DNA of 64,000 nt from SZUA-309 sp050185825 (GTDB lineage: Bacteria; Pseudomonadota; Gammaproteobacteria; Pseudomonadales; Azotimanducaceae), in contig JBFWZA010000007.1 in assembly GCA_050185825.1 (NCBI GenBank), positions 62,001 through 126,000 of the forward strand. The letters run 5' to 3'. The notes beneath the pieces were generated by a model that was not told the origin of the DNA, did no database searches, and saw only the letters and a list, made by a program, of their open reading frames with translations. A program made the translations under genes and the position numbers. Shown here in pieces: positions 9,087-17,827 of this stretch; positions within the stretch are counted from its first letter, which is position 1; every line of letters begins with the position of its first letter.

Positions 9087-10194
9087 GATCGCTCAACCGG
9101 TAGAAGAGACGGTCCTGATACCCCGTGATCACCTCGATCAGCCCCGACCACGCCCGGTCGAGCGCCGGATCGTCGCTGTCGATGAGCAGCGGCCGGCCGT
9201 CGAGGGAGGTGAGCTTGGTGCGGGTGCCCACCACCCGGATCGCGTCCCTGCCGAGGCGCCGCAGAAAGGCCGGTGTGAGCTGCTGATTGCCGCGACCGAT
9301 GAGGAAACCCTGGCCGCGGGTGAAGCTGAGTACCACGATGGCGTCCGTGAGCTCGGCCTCGAGCCAGCGCGCGTCCACGTCCCGCGCCAGCACCCTGCCC
9401 TGCTGCCAGACGTCGAAGCCCAGCACGGAACCTTCGAAGCCGAGGGCGTGCTTGATCTCACCCAGGGTGCTGCCCAGGCCGAGCACCACCGGTCGCGTCT
9501 CTTCGGCGAGCTGCTCGGCCATCTCGGCGGCAATCTCGGTGACGGCGAGAGACTCGTTCTCCACCCCGCGTTCCTTGGTGTGCTGCAGGTAGCCGCCCGG
9601 CTCAGGCACCTTCATCTCGCCGAAGTAGCGCGGCCGGATCTCCCCGTGGTGCAGGGCGGACTCGTCCAGATCCCGTACTTCGCGGGTGACCGAGCTCACG
9701 AGCCCACCGCTCACCAGCGCGTCGAGCAGCTCGGCCGCCCGTTCCGGCGTCGTCGCAAACACCCCGGAATGCATCTTCACGCCACCCGGGATGCCGAGCA
9801 CCGGCAGCTGCTGGTCGATCGCCTCGAGCAGATCCCGGGCCGTGCCGTCCCCGCCGGCGAACAGCAGCAGGTCCACCCCGGCACTCACCATTGACCCGGC
9901 CGCGAGGCGGGTATCTTCGGCGGTGGAGATCGCCCCCGGATTGCCGAGCACCTCGCAGGCGAGGCCGGCGGCCGCCAGCGCGTCCGCGCCCATGGCACCC
10001 CCCCAGGTGAACCAGCGGACATCGGCCGCCTGCTGGAATGCCCGCAGCATCCGCACGGTGCGTTCCGGCGCCCGGGCTCTGGCCCCCCGGGCGACGGCAG
10101 CCGCCTGCACGTCGGTGCCGTCGCTCCCCTTCAGCGCCACGGTGCCGCCGAGACCGGCCACCGGGTTCACCAGCAGTCCGAGCTTAAGCGGCAT
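9079..10194 (-). CDS. ATP-NAD kinase family (AcoX-like) protein
   Basis: 371 residues with the NAD kinase/diacylglycerol kinase fold: LGLLVNPVAGLGG at the start and FAGGDGTARDLLEA, the GGDGT motif, near residue 115, followed by LGIPGGVKMHSGVFA. The canonical NadK is about 290 residues; this longer form resembles AcoX-like proteins whose substrate is uncertain. The ATG at 10194 lies inside the end of the upstream oxidoreductase gene (11-base overlap), so coupling is likely. Confidence 0.85.
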   Translation of the reverse strand: MPLKLGLLVNPVAGLGGTVALKGSDGTDVQAAAVARGARARAPERTVRMLRAFQQAADVRWFTWGGAMGADALAAAGLACEVLGNPGAISTAEDTRLAAGSMVSAGVDLLLFAGGDGTARDLLEAIDQQLPVLGIPGGVKMHSGVFATTPERAAELLDALVSGGLVSSVTREVRDLDESALHHGEIRPRYFGEMKVPEPGGYLQHTKERGVENESLAVTEIAAEMAEQLAEETRPVVLGLGSTLGEIKHALGFEGSVLGFDVWQQGRVLARDVDARWLEAELTDAIVVLSFTRGQGFLIGRGNQQLTPAFLRRLGRDAIRVVGTRTKLTSLDGRPLLIDSDDPALDRAWSGLIEVITGYQDRLFYRLSDHE

Positions 10195-11278
10195 CGCGGC
10201 GCACCAGCCCGGCGACCCGTTCGGCGATGGCGAGCGAGGCGGTGAGCCCGGGGCTCTCGATACCCAGCAGGTTGACAAGCCCGCAGACGCCGTGCACCTC
10301 GGCGCCGTCGATCCGGAAATCGGCCGCCGGCTCGCCGGGTCCGGAAATCTTGGGACGCACCCCGACGTAGCCGGGCTGCAGCCGGTCCTCGTCGAGATCG
10401 GGAAAGTATCGGCGTATGGCCTGGGCGAAGGCCGGCCTGCGGCGTTCGTCGAAGGTGTAGTCCACCGCCTCGTTCCACTCCACGTCCGGTCCGAACTTCA
10501 CCTGACCGGCCAGATCGAGCGTCACGTGCACGCCCAGGCCGCCCGGTTCCGCCACGGGATAGACGAGCCGCGAGAACGGCGGTCTGCCGGCGTAGGTGAA
10601 GTAGTGCCCGCGGGCAAAGTGCGCGGCCGGCGCCCCGCCGTCCAGGTCGGCCGCCAGCACCGGCGCTGCGAGACCGGCGCAGTTGATGAGATGCCGACAG
10701 GTGAGCGTCTCGCCACCGGCCGACAGGCGGATGCCCGCAGACACGACCTCCAGATCGGCCGCCGTCGTGTTGAAGGCGATCATGCCGCCGGCCGCCTCGA
10801 GCCGACCCTGCAGGCTCAGCATGTAGGCGTGGCTGTCGATGATGCCCGTGGTGGGCGACAGCAACCCACCCACGGCGGCAACGGCAGGCTCGAGGGCCCG
10901 GACGGCGGCCGCGTCCAGCCACTCGAGGCTGCCTGCCCCGTTGGCTTCCGCCTGCCGTCGGTAGCCATCCAGGACGCCGAGCTGGTCGTCCGTCACCGCC
11001 ACGATGATCTTGCCGCAACGCCGGTACGGCACCTGGTGTCGGTCACAGTAAGCATAGAGCTGCTGCTTGCCCGCCACGCAGAGTGCCGCCTTCAGCGAGC
11101 CGGTGGGATAGTAGATGCCGGCGTGAATGACCTCGGAATTGCGGGCGCTGGTCTCGGAGCCGATCAGGCCGTGGCGCTCGAGGACCAGCACGTCGTGGCC
11201 CGCCTCGGCGAGACGGGCCGCGCAGGCGAGCCCCACCACCCCGGCGCCGATCACCACGCAGTCGAGCGCCTCAGTCAC
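10184..11278 (-). CDS. FAD-dependent oxidoreductase, L-2-hydroxyglutarate oxidase (LhgO)-like
   Basis: 364-residue DAO-family flavoenzyme. The N-terminal dinucleotide-binding motif VVIGAGVVGLACAARLAEAG is followed by ETSARNSEVIHAGIYYP, a signature of the L-2-hydroxyglutarate oxidase group, and the C-terminal LLGIESPGLTASLAIA closes the FAD site. The expected reaction is oxidation of L-2-hydroxyglutarate to 2-oxoglutarate. GTG start; it overlaps the nuclease gene upstream by 8 bases and the NAD-kinase-like gene downstream by 11. Confidence 0.85.
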   Translation of the reverse strand: MTEALDCVVIGAGVVGLACAARLAEAGHDVLVLERHGLIGSETSARNSEVIHAGIYYPTGSLKAALCVAGKQQLYAYCDRHQVPYRRCGKIIVAVTDDQLGVLDGYRRQAEANGAGSLEWLDAAAVRALEPAVAAVGGLLSPTTGIIDSHAYMLSLQGRLEAAGGMIAFNTTAADLEVVSAGIRLSAGGETLTCRHLINCAGLAAPVLAADLDGGAPAAHFARGHYFTYAGRPPFSRLVYPVAEPGGLGVHVTLDLAGQVKFGPDVEWNEAVDYTFDERRRPAFAQAIRRYFPDLDEDRLQPGYVGVRPKISGPGEPAADFRIDGAEVHGVCGLVNLLGIESPGLTASLAIAERVAGLVRRDAA

Positions 11279-12173
11279 CGAGCCCCTCCATGGACGCCGT
11301 CAGGGTGTTGCCGAGCGCGTTGCGCACGCCGAGGCCGTCCAGCGCCGCCGCCACGGACGCTCTGGCCGGACGTTCGCGCGGCTGGTCCGCGAGTCCGCCG
11401 GGCAGCGGCACCCGGTCGTCCAGGCGGAGGATGCGCCGGTAGAGAAAGGCGGCATCGCGCGCGGCTTCGAGCCGCTCGGCCATCCGGCTCCCCGGCTTGA
11501 TCCCGGCGGCCGACCAGTCGGTTGCCGGCGCATAGATCCGCTCCAGGTCGCCGAAGGCCTCGATCAGCCGCCGCGCGGATTTCGGACCGACGCCGGGCAC
11601 CCCGGGTATGTTGTCGACGCTGTCTCCGGTGAGCGCCTGGTAGTCCGGGAATGCCGCCGGCAGGAAGCCGAACGCCTGGCTGAAGGTCGCCGCTGTGGCG
11701 ATGCTGCCGTCCTTCGGATCCATCAGCTCGACGGTGCTCGAGAGCAGCTGCTGAAGGTCCTTGTCGCGACTGACGATGGTCACGGGCAGCCGGCTGGTCC
11801 TGGCCAGCGTCGCGATGTAGTCGTCGGCCTCGTACTCGAGGTCCGCCAGCACGGGCACCCCGAGCGCTTCCGTGAGCTGCCGGCACAGCGTCAGCTGGTG
11901 GCGGATGCCCTCGTCCGCCGGCGGCCGGTTCGCCTTGTATTGCGGATACAGGCGGTTGCGCCAGCAGCTCGTCAGGCTCTCGTCGAACGCGGCGACGCAG
12001 CGCGTCACGGGGGGCCTGCCGTCGCGCCCCGAGAGCAGGCCGGTCAGGTAGCTCAGGTAGCCGCGCACGCCGTTGACCGGCCTGCCGGCGTCGTCCGCGA
12101 ACACATCGGGCACACCGTAGAGCGCCCGAAAGAAGAGCAGCGTGCCGTCCAGCAGGTAGAGGCGCTCGCTCAC
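11271..12173 (-). CDS. 5'-3' exonuclease / flap endonuclease, Xni-like
   Basis: 300 residues. It contains the PIN-like N-terminal domain (YLLDGTLLFFRAL, RLYPQYKANRPPAD), the acidic metal site (ADLEYEADDYIATLA, TIVSRDKDLQQLL) and the helix-three-turn-helix TGDSVDNIPGVPGVGPKSA. This is the DNA polymerase I 5' nuclease fold without a polymerase, as in E. coli Xni (ExoIX). The GTG start forms a GTGA overlap with the epmC stop, and the frame cannot extend meaningfully upstream. Likely role: flap removal in DNA repair. Confidence 0.85.
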   Translation of the reverse strand: MSERLYLLDGTLLFFRALYGVPDVFADDAGRPVNGVRGYLSYLTGLLSGRDGRPPVTRCVAAFDESLTSCWRNRLYPQYKANRPPADEGIRHQLTLCRQLTEALGVPVLADLEYEADDYIATLARTSRLPVTIVSRDKDLQQLLSSTVELMDPKDGSIATAATFSQAFGFLPAAFPDYQALTGDSVDNIPGVPGVGPKSARRLIEAFGDLERIYAPATDWSAAGIKPGSRMAERLEAARDAAFLYRRILRLDDRVPLPGGLADQPRERPARASVAAALDGLGVRNALGNTLTASMEGLGD

Positions 12174-12691
12174 GACGGTGCCAGGAGGCGCCGCCGGAAA
12201 CGGCTCAGCTCGGCAAGCAGCGCCCGGGCCCTGCACGGCAGGCGCTCTTCCGGTGCCTCGGCGGCGAGCCGGACCGCTTCCGCAAATCCGCTGGCGCCGT
12301 CCGGCGGCGCGTCGAGATCGTCGATGCTCACCCGGAACGACAGACCGCAGGCCCGGGCGAGTCTGGACTCCAGCGCCTGAACGGGTACCTCGACGCGACC
12401 GAACGCGGCCTGGGACGCCGCCGTGCGTGGCGGCGGCAGGTACCAGTAGCCGTAGTCGACCCGGCGTCTGCGATCGCGGCCGGCGATGCACCAGTGGGCC
12501 AGCTCATGCAGGGCGCTGGCCGGATAATCACGCGTATAGCGGATGGTGGCGAACCCGCCCTCACCCGGCAGGTAGAGGGGCTCCGCGGCACCGCCGATCA
12601 GGCGGACCCGATGCTGCCGCCCCAGCGATCGATTGAAGCAGCCGGCGATCTGTCGATCCGTCAGGACCGGCAACCCTTCGCTGGCGCTCAA
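12170..12691 (-). CDS. epmC: Elongation factor P hydroxylase EpmC (YfcM family)
   Basis: 173 residues. ASALHELAHWCIAGRDRRRR carries the HExxH-type metal site, and the VDYGYWYLPP and SIDDLDAP segments match YfcM/EpmC as I remember it. EpmC hydroxylates the beta-lysyl-lysine of EF-P after EpmA and EpmB; neither of those is in the window. The start is an unusual TTG at 12691, chosen because GGAGG stands just upstream, it overlaps the stop of the previous gene, and the protein then begins at the family start. Confidence 0.85.
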   Translation of the reverse strand: MSASEGLPVLTDRQIAGCFNRSLGRQHRVRLIGGAAEPLYLPGEGGFATIRYTRDYPASALHELAHWCIAGRDRRRRVDYGYWYLPPPRTAASQAAFGRVEVPVQALESRLARACGLSFRVSIDDLDAPPDGASGFAEAVRLAAEAPEERLPCRARALLAELSRFRRRLLAPS

Positions 12692-13209
12692 CGGTCCTCC
12701 TCGCAGGGCCAGGCTTCGAGCATGTCCACATAACTGCCCGACAGAAACGGTCGCCCGGCCAGCAGGTGCTCGAGATAGCTTCGCGGCGGCAGGAGACCGG
12801 CCCGGCGGACCGCCGGATTGGCCACGTACGTCCAGGTGGGGATCATCACCTCGCCCTCTCCTGAACTGCCTGCTGCGATCGCGTCGGTCACCTCGAGCGG
12901 TGGCAGGTGGTCGTGCAGAACGCGCACGCGGACGATCTCGCGGCTGTAATTGACGGGCGTAGACTCGAACCGATCCATCCGCCGGATCTCGTCCGTCGCG
13001 CTGAGCCAGTAGAGCACGCCCTCCACGCGGCCACCCGGGGCATAGGCGATGTTGGCGTGCCCCGACCCCTCGTGGGCGGCCGACGTCTTGTCGAACGTCA
13101 GCACGAACCCGTCCAGACTGGCTGGTGAGGCGTGCGCGAACGCCAACCCCCGGGACCTCACCCGCTCCGGATTCATGTTCGAGCCGTAAGCGAAGTAGCG
13201 GGCGACCAC
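12688..13209 (-). CDS. Gamma-glutamylcyclotransferase-like (AIG2/GGCT fold) protein
   Basis: 173 residues starting (GTG)VARYFAYGSNMNPERV; the YGSNM loop is the substrate-binding signature of the family. The rest has the short barrel pattern VEGVLYWLS and a PVNYSREIVRV region. The likely activity is cyclisation of gamma-glutamyl amino acids to 5-oxoproline, but the family also includes uncharacterised members. It lies two bases after tusA and overlaps the epmC TTG start by 4 bases. Confidence 0.8.
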   Translation of the reverse strand: MVARYFAYGSNMNPERVRSRGLAFAHASPASLDGFVLTFDKTSAAHEGSGHANIAYAPGGRVEGVLYWLSATDEIRRMDRFESTPVNYSREIVRVRVLHDHLPPLEVTDAIAAGSSGEGEVMIPTWTYVANPAVRRAGLLPPRSYLEHLLAGRPFLSGSYVDMLEAWPCEEDR

Positions 13210-13211
13210 GA

Positions 13212-13454
13212 TCAGCCCTTGCGTATCCAGTAGTGCAGCATCTCACCGCTGCGGGACTCTCCGAGCAGGGTGTGGCCCATGAAGCGGCAGAAGTTGGCAA
13301 AGTCCCGTCCGGTGCTCGGATCCGTCGCCTGCACGTGCAGAACCTCACCCGGGCGCATCGTCCGCACGCGGTTGCGCACCAGCATCAGGGGCTCGGGGCA
13401 GACGAGGCCCGCAGCATCGAGGAAATCGTCGGCGTCGTGGTCTTGGTCGGTCAT
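13212..13454 (-). CDS. tusA: TusA-family sulfur carrier protein
   Basis: 80-residue SirA/TusA fold protein. The DAAGLVCPEPLMLVR segment holds the CPxP motif whose Cys carries the persulfide for tRNA 2-thiolation and other sulfur transfers. It is the first gene of a seven-gene minus-strand operon whose members overlap or are spaced by at most two bases. A separate role in sulfur oxidation is possible for TusA paralogues; the context here (tRNA/EF-P/rRNA-related genes) favours translation. Confidence 0.85.
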   Translation of the reverse strand: MTDQDHDADDFLDAAGLVCPEPLMLVRNRVRTMRPGEVLHVQATDPSTGRDFANFCRFMGHTLLGESRSGEMLHYWIRKG

Positions 13455-13509
13455 CGTGGGCGGCGATGGTAGCTCAAAATGCCGCCCGAGCGTGCCGAGC
13501 CCCGCTCCC

Positions 13510-13538
13510 TTGACTTGCCTATGGCAGGCTCACACACT
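13510..13538 (+). promoter_or_regulatory. Weak candidate promoter for the twelve-gene operon
   Basis: TTGACT (13510-13515) has a good -35 match, but CACACT, 17 bases downstream, is a poor -10 element. Transcription from here would leave a leader of about 125 bases before the ATG at 13670. The 13455-13669 gap holds nothing else I can define. Confidence 0.2.
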
Positions 13539-13669
13539 CGAACCGAATTCAGAGGACGCGGTCAAAAGAGCCGGATGGTGGGGCCGGATCGGCATCCACC
13601 CGCAGTCAGCGCTTCAAACCGGATTCCGATGGTCTGCAGGTCAGGCCGGTCGGAATCAAGACCAGGGAC

Positions 13670-15241
13670 ATGAGTATTCGAGTTGTCAGTCCGAGTCGCC
13701 GCCAGCGGCGCTCCCATGGTTTCGCATTCTCTGCGACGTTCCCCTTCGGATCGGGCCGCGCGGCGCTGTTCAGCGCCTGCCTGGCGCTTTCCCTGCACGC
13801 CCTGGCCGAATCGGCGCCGATCGAGGCGGACGTCACCGAGGAGAGCCTGGTCGAGCAGAGCCCGGCAGAGGAGAGCCCTGCCGAGGAGAGCCTGGTCGAG
13901 GCGGCTGCCGGCGAAACTGCGCTGTCGGAAGGCGTCTCCGCAGAGCCCGTTCCGACGAGCCCGGCGAACCCGTTCGCCGAAGCCGCCAACATGCCCGCCC
14001 CGTCGCTCGCGTTGCCGAACCGTCGCGATGCCACGGGATCGAGCATCGAGGACATCCTGGAAGAGCTCGATCCGGATCTGGAGCAGATCCAGGCGCAGAT
14101 CGAAGCCGGCGAGATGGAGATTCCGAAGTACTGGCTCGCAAGCAAGATCCGCGAGATCGAGCAGACGAGCCACCGCTTCGACCCTGCCCTGGTCCGACCG
14201 CTCACCCTGCTGGGCGACATTCAGGCGGCGGAAGGAGAGTACACCGAGGCGCTGGACAGCTATGGCCGGGCCATTCACCTGGAACGGGTGAACGACGGCC
14301 TGGTATCCGCGAAGCAGATCGAGATCGTCTACCGGGAAGCCGAGGTCTACCGCACCCTGGGTGATCTGGAAACGGCCAACGAGCGCGAGGAGTATGCCTA
14401 TCACGTGCTGATGCGCTCCCACGATCCGTACAGCGAAGACATGCTGCCCGGGCTGTTTCACCTGGCCCGCTGGTACGAGCGGACGCACAACATCTTCGCC
14501 GCCCGCCACCTCTACGAACGGGCCACCGACGTGCTGGTGGCCAACGGCAAGGGCATGGACCTGGACGCGATACCCGCCTGGGAGGGTGTGGCCCGCACCT
14601 ACCGGCTCGAGCGGTTTCCGCCGGTCTACCTCGACGCCTCGGACGCAGCCGCCATGACCCCCACCGCCATGGCACCCACCTACGGCGCGGTCGCGATCAA
14701 CAACTTCCCGGCGGGTGAACGTGCGCTGCAGATGATCATCCAGATCCATCGCGAGCACGGCTCACCGACGGGGGAGACCGCACAGGCCATTCTCGACCTG
14801 GCCGACTGGCACCTGCTTTTCGAGCGGACCCGCGAGGCCTACCCGCTCTACCAGGTCGCCTACGAGATGATGGAGACGGTGGACGGCTTCCCCGTCACCG
14901 ATTTCTTCGGCGAACCCAAGCTCATTCACTTTCCCGCGCCGAGCGATCCGCCGCCGCCGAGCGTCCCGGAGCGGACTGCGGAAGGCCTCGTCTCCGTGCG
15001 TTTCGACGTCACCGATCACGGCTCGCCCCGGCGCCTGGAAACCATCGCCTCGGAACCCGAGGGCATGATGGACTTCCGCGTGCGCAAGAGCATCCGGGCC
15101 GCCCGCTTCCGACCCGCTCTGGTGGACGGCGTGCCCACTCAGATAGAGGGCTACACCTACACGCATCGCTTCACCTACTACCCGCAGGCGACCCTGGTGG
15201 AAACCACCGAAGCGAGCCCGCCGGCGGAGGAGAGCGAATGA
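13670..15241 (+). CDS. Exported TPR protein with C-terminal TonB domain (operon gene 1)
   Basis: 523 residues. A long signal peptide ends at about residue 47 (ALSLHALAES). An acidic repetitive stretch follows (about 52-78, units like EESLVE and SPAEE). Helical TPR-like repeats run from about 175 to 400, with pairs such as GEYTEALDSYGRAIHLE and FAARHLYERATDVL. Residues about 430-510 look like the TonB C-terminal fold, with LVSVRFDVTDHGSPRRLE and a final IEGYTYTHRFTYYP strand. Unlike classical TonB it has a cleavable-looking signal rather than an energised N-terminal anchor, so it is probably periplasmic. It is the first gene of the operon; its exact role is unknown. Confidence 0.8.
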   Translation: MSIRVVSPSRRQRRSHGFAFSATFPFGSGRAALFSACLALSLHALAESAPIEADVTEESLVEQSPAEESPAEESLVEAAAGETALSEGVSAEPVPTSPANPFAEAANMPAPSLALPNRRDATGSSIEDILEELDPDLEQIQAQIEAGEMEIPKYWLASKIREIEQTSHRFDPALVRPLTLLGDIQAAEGEYTEALDSYGRAIHLERVNDGLVSAKQIEIVYREAEVYRTLGDLETANEREEYAYHVLMRSHDPYSEDMLPGLFHLARWYERTHNIFAARHLYERATDVLVANGKGMDLDAIPAWEGVARTYRLERFPPVYLDASDAAAMTPTAMAPTYGAVAINNFPAGERALQMIIQIHREHGSPTGETAQAILDLADWHLLFERTREAYPLYQVAYEMMETVDGFPVTDFFGEPKLIHFPAPSDPPPPSVPERTAEGLVSVRFDVTDHGSPRRLETIASEPEGMMDFRVRKSIRAARFRPALVDGVPTQIEGYTYTHRFTYYPQATLVETTEASPPAEESE

Positions 15242-15347
15242 GCCGTACAGCGTGTGTTCAGGTTAGGATGGCTAGGATGGCCGGCGACGGGACCGGCCCG
15301 GTCGTCGGGAACGGGCCAGGCATCCCCGCGGACAGGGGGTAATCGAG

Positions 15348-16430
15348 ATGAAGGTACGTACACGCACAACTGCCGGGATGGTCGCGATGGTGACCATCGC
15401 CGTGCTGGCAGGCTGCTCATCGAACAGCTCGCCACCACCGCCCAGCTCACCGAGCTCGCCCAGCATGCCCTCGCCGAGCTCATCGCAGCCGCCCGGCGCA
15501 CCGAGCTCACCGAGCAGCTCGCAGTCGCCCAGCACCTCCAGCCCCAGCTCCGGCACGTCGGGATCGAGCTCCCGGTCGCCGAGCACCGGCACCACCGGCA
15601 GCAGCTCTTCGTCACCCGGCAGCCAGAGCCTGCCCGGCACGATCCCTTCCGCGCCCGGCGGAGCCATGCCTCCGGGCGGGCAGATGCCCGGCCAGGTGCC
15701 GGGCCAGCAGCCCGGCGGTCAGCCGCCCGGATCCGGGCAGGCAGGGGGCCAGACACCCGGCCAGATGCCGGGCACCCAGGGCCAGGGCAACCAGGCGGGC
15801 ACCGAATCCCAGCCAACGTGGGACACGCTTCCGCCGGGCGGCGCCGCCGGCGGCGAGCAGACCGCCGGCCAGCCTTCCGACGGCTGGGAAAGCGGCGTGC
15901 CCGGAGATGCCAGCGACGGCTGGGAAACCAGCAACCAGCTGCCCAGCGCAAACGCCGGCGGAACCCCGCCGATGCCTTCCGAGCGGGGGCTGCCACCCGG
16001 CCAGGGCAGCGGCCTGCCCGGCCAGGGCGGCGACGGCGAGCTGGACAAGGCGCTCGAGGACTTCGACGGCGGGATTCTGGCGGAGCGTGCCGTGATCGCC
16101 GAGCGCAGCAACGAGCGCGCCGGATCCGGCTCCGTGCCTGCCGAGCTCCCCGGTTCCGGCAGTGCCGACGGCAGCGTGGACGCCCAGGGCGATCCCGGCA
16201 CGGCAGAACAGCAGACGGCGAGCTACGAGCCCGTGGGTCTGCCCTCGCAGAACATGCCGCAGCGCCAGCCACCCTCTCCCGCCGCCACCGGCAACATGCC
16301 GGACGACATCCCGGACGCCCGGGACGACGACATCATCGCCCGCCAGCTGCGGGAGGCGGCCACGAACGAAACGGACCCGGAGCTCCGGGAAAAACTCTGG
16401 GAGGAGTACCGGCGCTACAAGGGCGCCTGA
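15348..16430 (+). CDS. Low-complexity Ser/Pro/Gly-rich lipoprotein (operon gene 2)
   Basis: 360 residues. The signal peptide ends in a lipobox, VLAGC, with Cys at about residue 23. Residues about 25-100 are nearly all Ser, Pro and Gly, and residues 100-160 are Gly/Pro/Gln-rich (repeats like GQMPG and GGQPPG). After a less biased middle comes a charged C-terminal end with DDDIIARQLREAA and LREKLWEEYRRYKGA, which looks folded and conserved. A disordered tether from the membrane to a helical end is the simplest reading. No known family is recognised. Confidence 0.75.
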   Translation: MKVRTRTTAGMVAMVTIAVLAGCSSNSSPPPPSSPSSPSMPSPSSSQPPGAPSSPSSSQSPSTSSPSSGTSGSSSRSPSTGTTGSSSSSPGSQSLPGTIPSAPGGAMPPGGQMPGQVPGQQPGGQPPGSGQAGGQTPGQMPGTQGQGNQAGTESQPTWDTLPPGGAAGGEQTAGQPSDGWESGVPGDASDGWETSNQLPSANAGGTPPMPSERGLPPGQGSGLPGQGGDGELDKALEDFDGGILAERAVIAERSNERAGSGSVPAELPGSGSADGSVDAQGDPGTAEQQTASYEPVGLPSQNMPQRQPPSPAATGNMPDDIPDARDDDIIARQLREAATNETDPELREKLWEEYRRYKGA

Positions 16431-16450
16431 GGCGACGGCCCGTGACAGTC

Positions 16451-17809
16451 ATGACAAGTATCCACACACCGTTCCGTTCCCACCGGCACACCTCGGCTGC
16501 TGCCCCGTGGCTGCTGGCCTGCGCCGTGGTGCTGCTCGGCGGTTGTGTGAGCGAAACGGTGCGCATCGTCGACATGACGCCACCGGAGCAGATGGAACAG
16601 GTGCAGAGCGAGTCCGAGCTCCTGGACATCGGCATCGCCATCTTCGATCCGAACGTCCCGGAAGAGTACGACGAGCAGATCAAGCAGCTCATCCAGCCGG
16701 AGATACGGCGTGCCGAAGCGAACTACATGCCCTACCACGCCAAGAACCTGCTGCAGAGCACGGGCAACTGGGGTGCGGTTCGGGTAGTGCCCAGGCCGAC
16801 CAACGCCGTGGACGTGACGGTCACCGGCAGGATCCTCCATTCAGACGGCGAGAGCATGGGGCTGGAGCTGTCCGTGCACGATGCCACCGGCAAGGAGTGG
16901 TTCACCAAGGAGTACGAAGCCCTGGCGAGCAAGTACGCCTACGACGAGGGCATTCCTCAGGGCATCGACCCCTTCCAGACGGTGTACAAGGATTTCGCGG
17001 ACGACCTGCTCGCCTACCGGAAGGCATTGAGCCGGGAGCAGATCGAGCAGATCCGCGCCACTGCGGAGATGAAATTCGCTCAGGACTTCGCCCCCGACGC
17101 CTTCTCGGACCACATCAGCCAGAGCAAGAACGGCGATTTCGAGCTCGTCCGCCTGCCCGCCGAGGACGATCCCATGCTCGGACGGGTGCGGAAGGTACGG
17201 GAACGCGAGTACCTGTTCATCGATACGCTCGACGAGTATTACGAGAACTTCCACCGGGACATGTACCCCTCCTATCAGAACTGGCGGCGCGCCACCTACG
17301 AGGAAGCCATTGCCTACAAGGAGCTCCGGGCTCAGTCCAGGGCCCGGGCCATCGGTGGTGCGGTGGCGATCGCGGGTGGTATTGCGGCCATGAGCGAAAG
17401 CAGTAACGCCTACGTGGACACCAGCGGCATCATGAGCGTGATGAGCGGCGCAATGCTGCTGAAAACGGCGATCACCAAACGTGACGAGGCGCAGATCCAC
17501 GCCGAGGTGCTCGAAGAGGTGGGTGTCGCGGCGGAAGGTGAGATCATGCCGCACACCATCGATCTGGAGAATCAGAGCGTGCGCCTGCAGGGCAACGTGG
17601 ACGAGCAGTACGACGAGCTGCGCGGCATCCTGCGCAGGATCTACTTTGCCGATCTGGGGCTCCCGGATCCTGCCGCCACGAGTGGTTCCGCTCCGGCTGC
17701 GGATGCGGCCGTCACACCTGCCGCCGCCACCGGCTCCGCTGCACCCTCGGAGGTGGCAGCAGAACCGGCGGCCGGCGAGCGCGGCGAGGCTCCCGACGCG
17801 GATTCCTGA
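16451..17809 (+). CDS. Large lipoprotein of unknown function (operon gene 3)
   Basis: 452 residues. The signal peptide ends with lipobox LLGGC (Cys near residue 33). The first half resembles a small alpha/beta lipoprotein domain (LDIGIAIFDPN ... VRVVPRPTNAVDVTVTGRIL), and a long charged helical region follows. Near residue 300 there is a Gly/Ala-rich hydrophobic segment, RAIGGAVAIAGGIAAM. The C terminus is Ala/Pro-rich and probably disordered. A GTG at 16442 is an alternative start. Outer-membrane sorting is likely from the residues after Cys (VSE), but this is inference. Confidence 0.75.
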   Translation: MTSIHTPFRSHRHTSAAAPWLLACAVVLLGGCVSETVRIVDMTPPEQMEQVQSESELLDIGIAIFDPNVPEEYDEQIKQLIQPEIRRAEANYMPYHAKNLLQSTGNWGAVRVVPRPTNAVDVTVTGRILHSDGESMGLELSVHDATGKEWFTKEYEALASKYAYDEGIPQGIDPFQTVYKDFADDLLAYRKALSREQIEQIRATAEMKFAQDFAPDAFSDHISQSKNGDFELVRLPAEDDPMLGRVRKVREREYLFIDTLDEYYENFHRDMYPSYQNWRRATYEEAIAYKELRAQSRARAIGGAVAIAGGIAAMSESSNAYVDTSGIMSVMSGAMLLKTAITKRDEAQIHAEVLEEVGVAAEGEIMPHTIDLENQSVRLQGNVDEQYDELRGILRRIYFADLGLPDPAATSGSAPAADAAVTPAAATGSAAPSEVAAEPAAGERGEAPDADS

Positions 17810-17827
17810 TTCCGACCGGGAGCGTAC

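Noticed and set aside
15420..15700. Short repeats in the lipoprotein gene (agctcgcc, cagctc and similar) as a CRISPR or other DNA repeat array
   Set aside because: The repeats are irregular and stay in frame as Ser/Pro codons, so they reflect protein low complexity.
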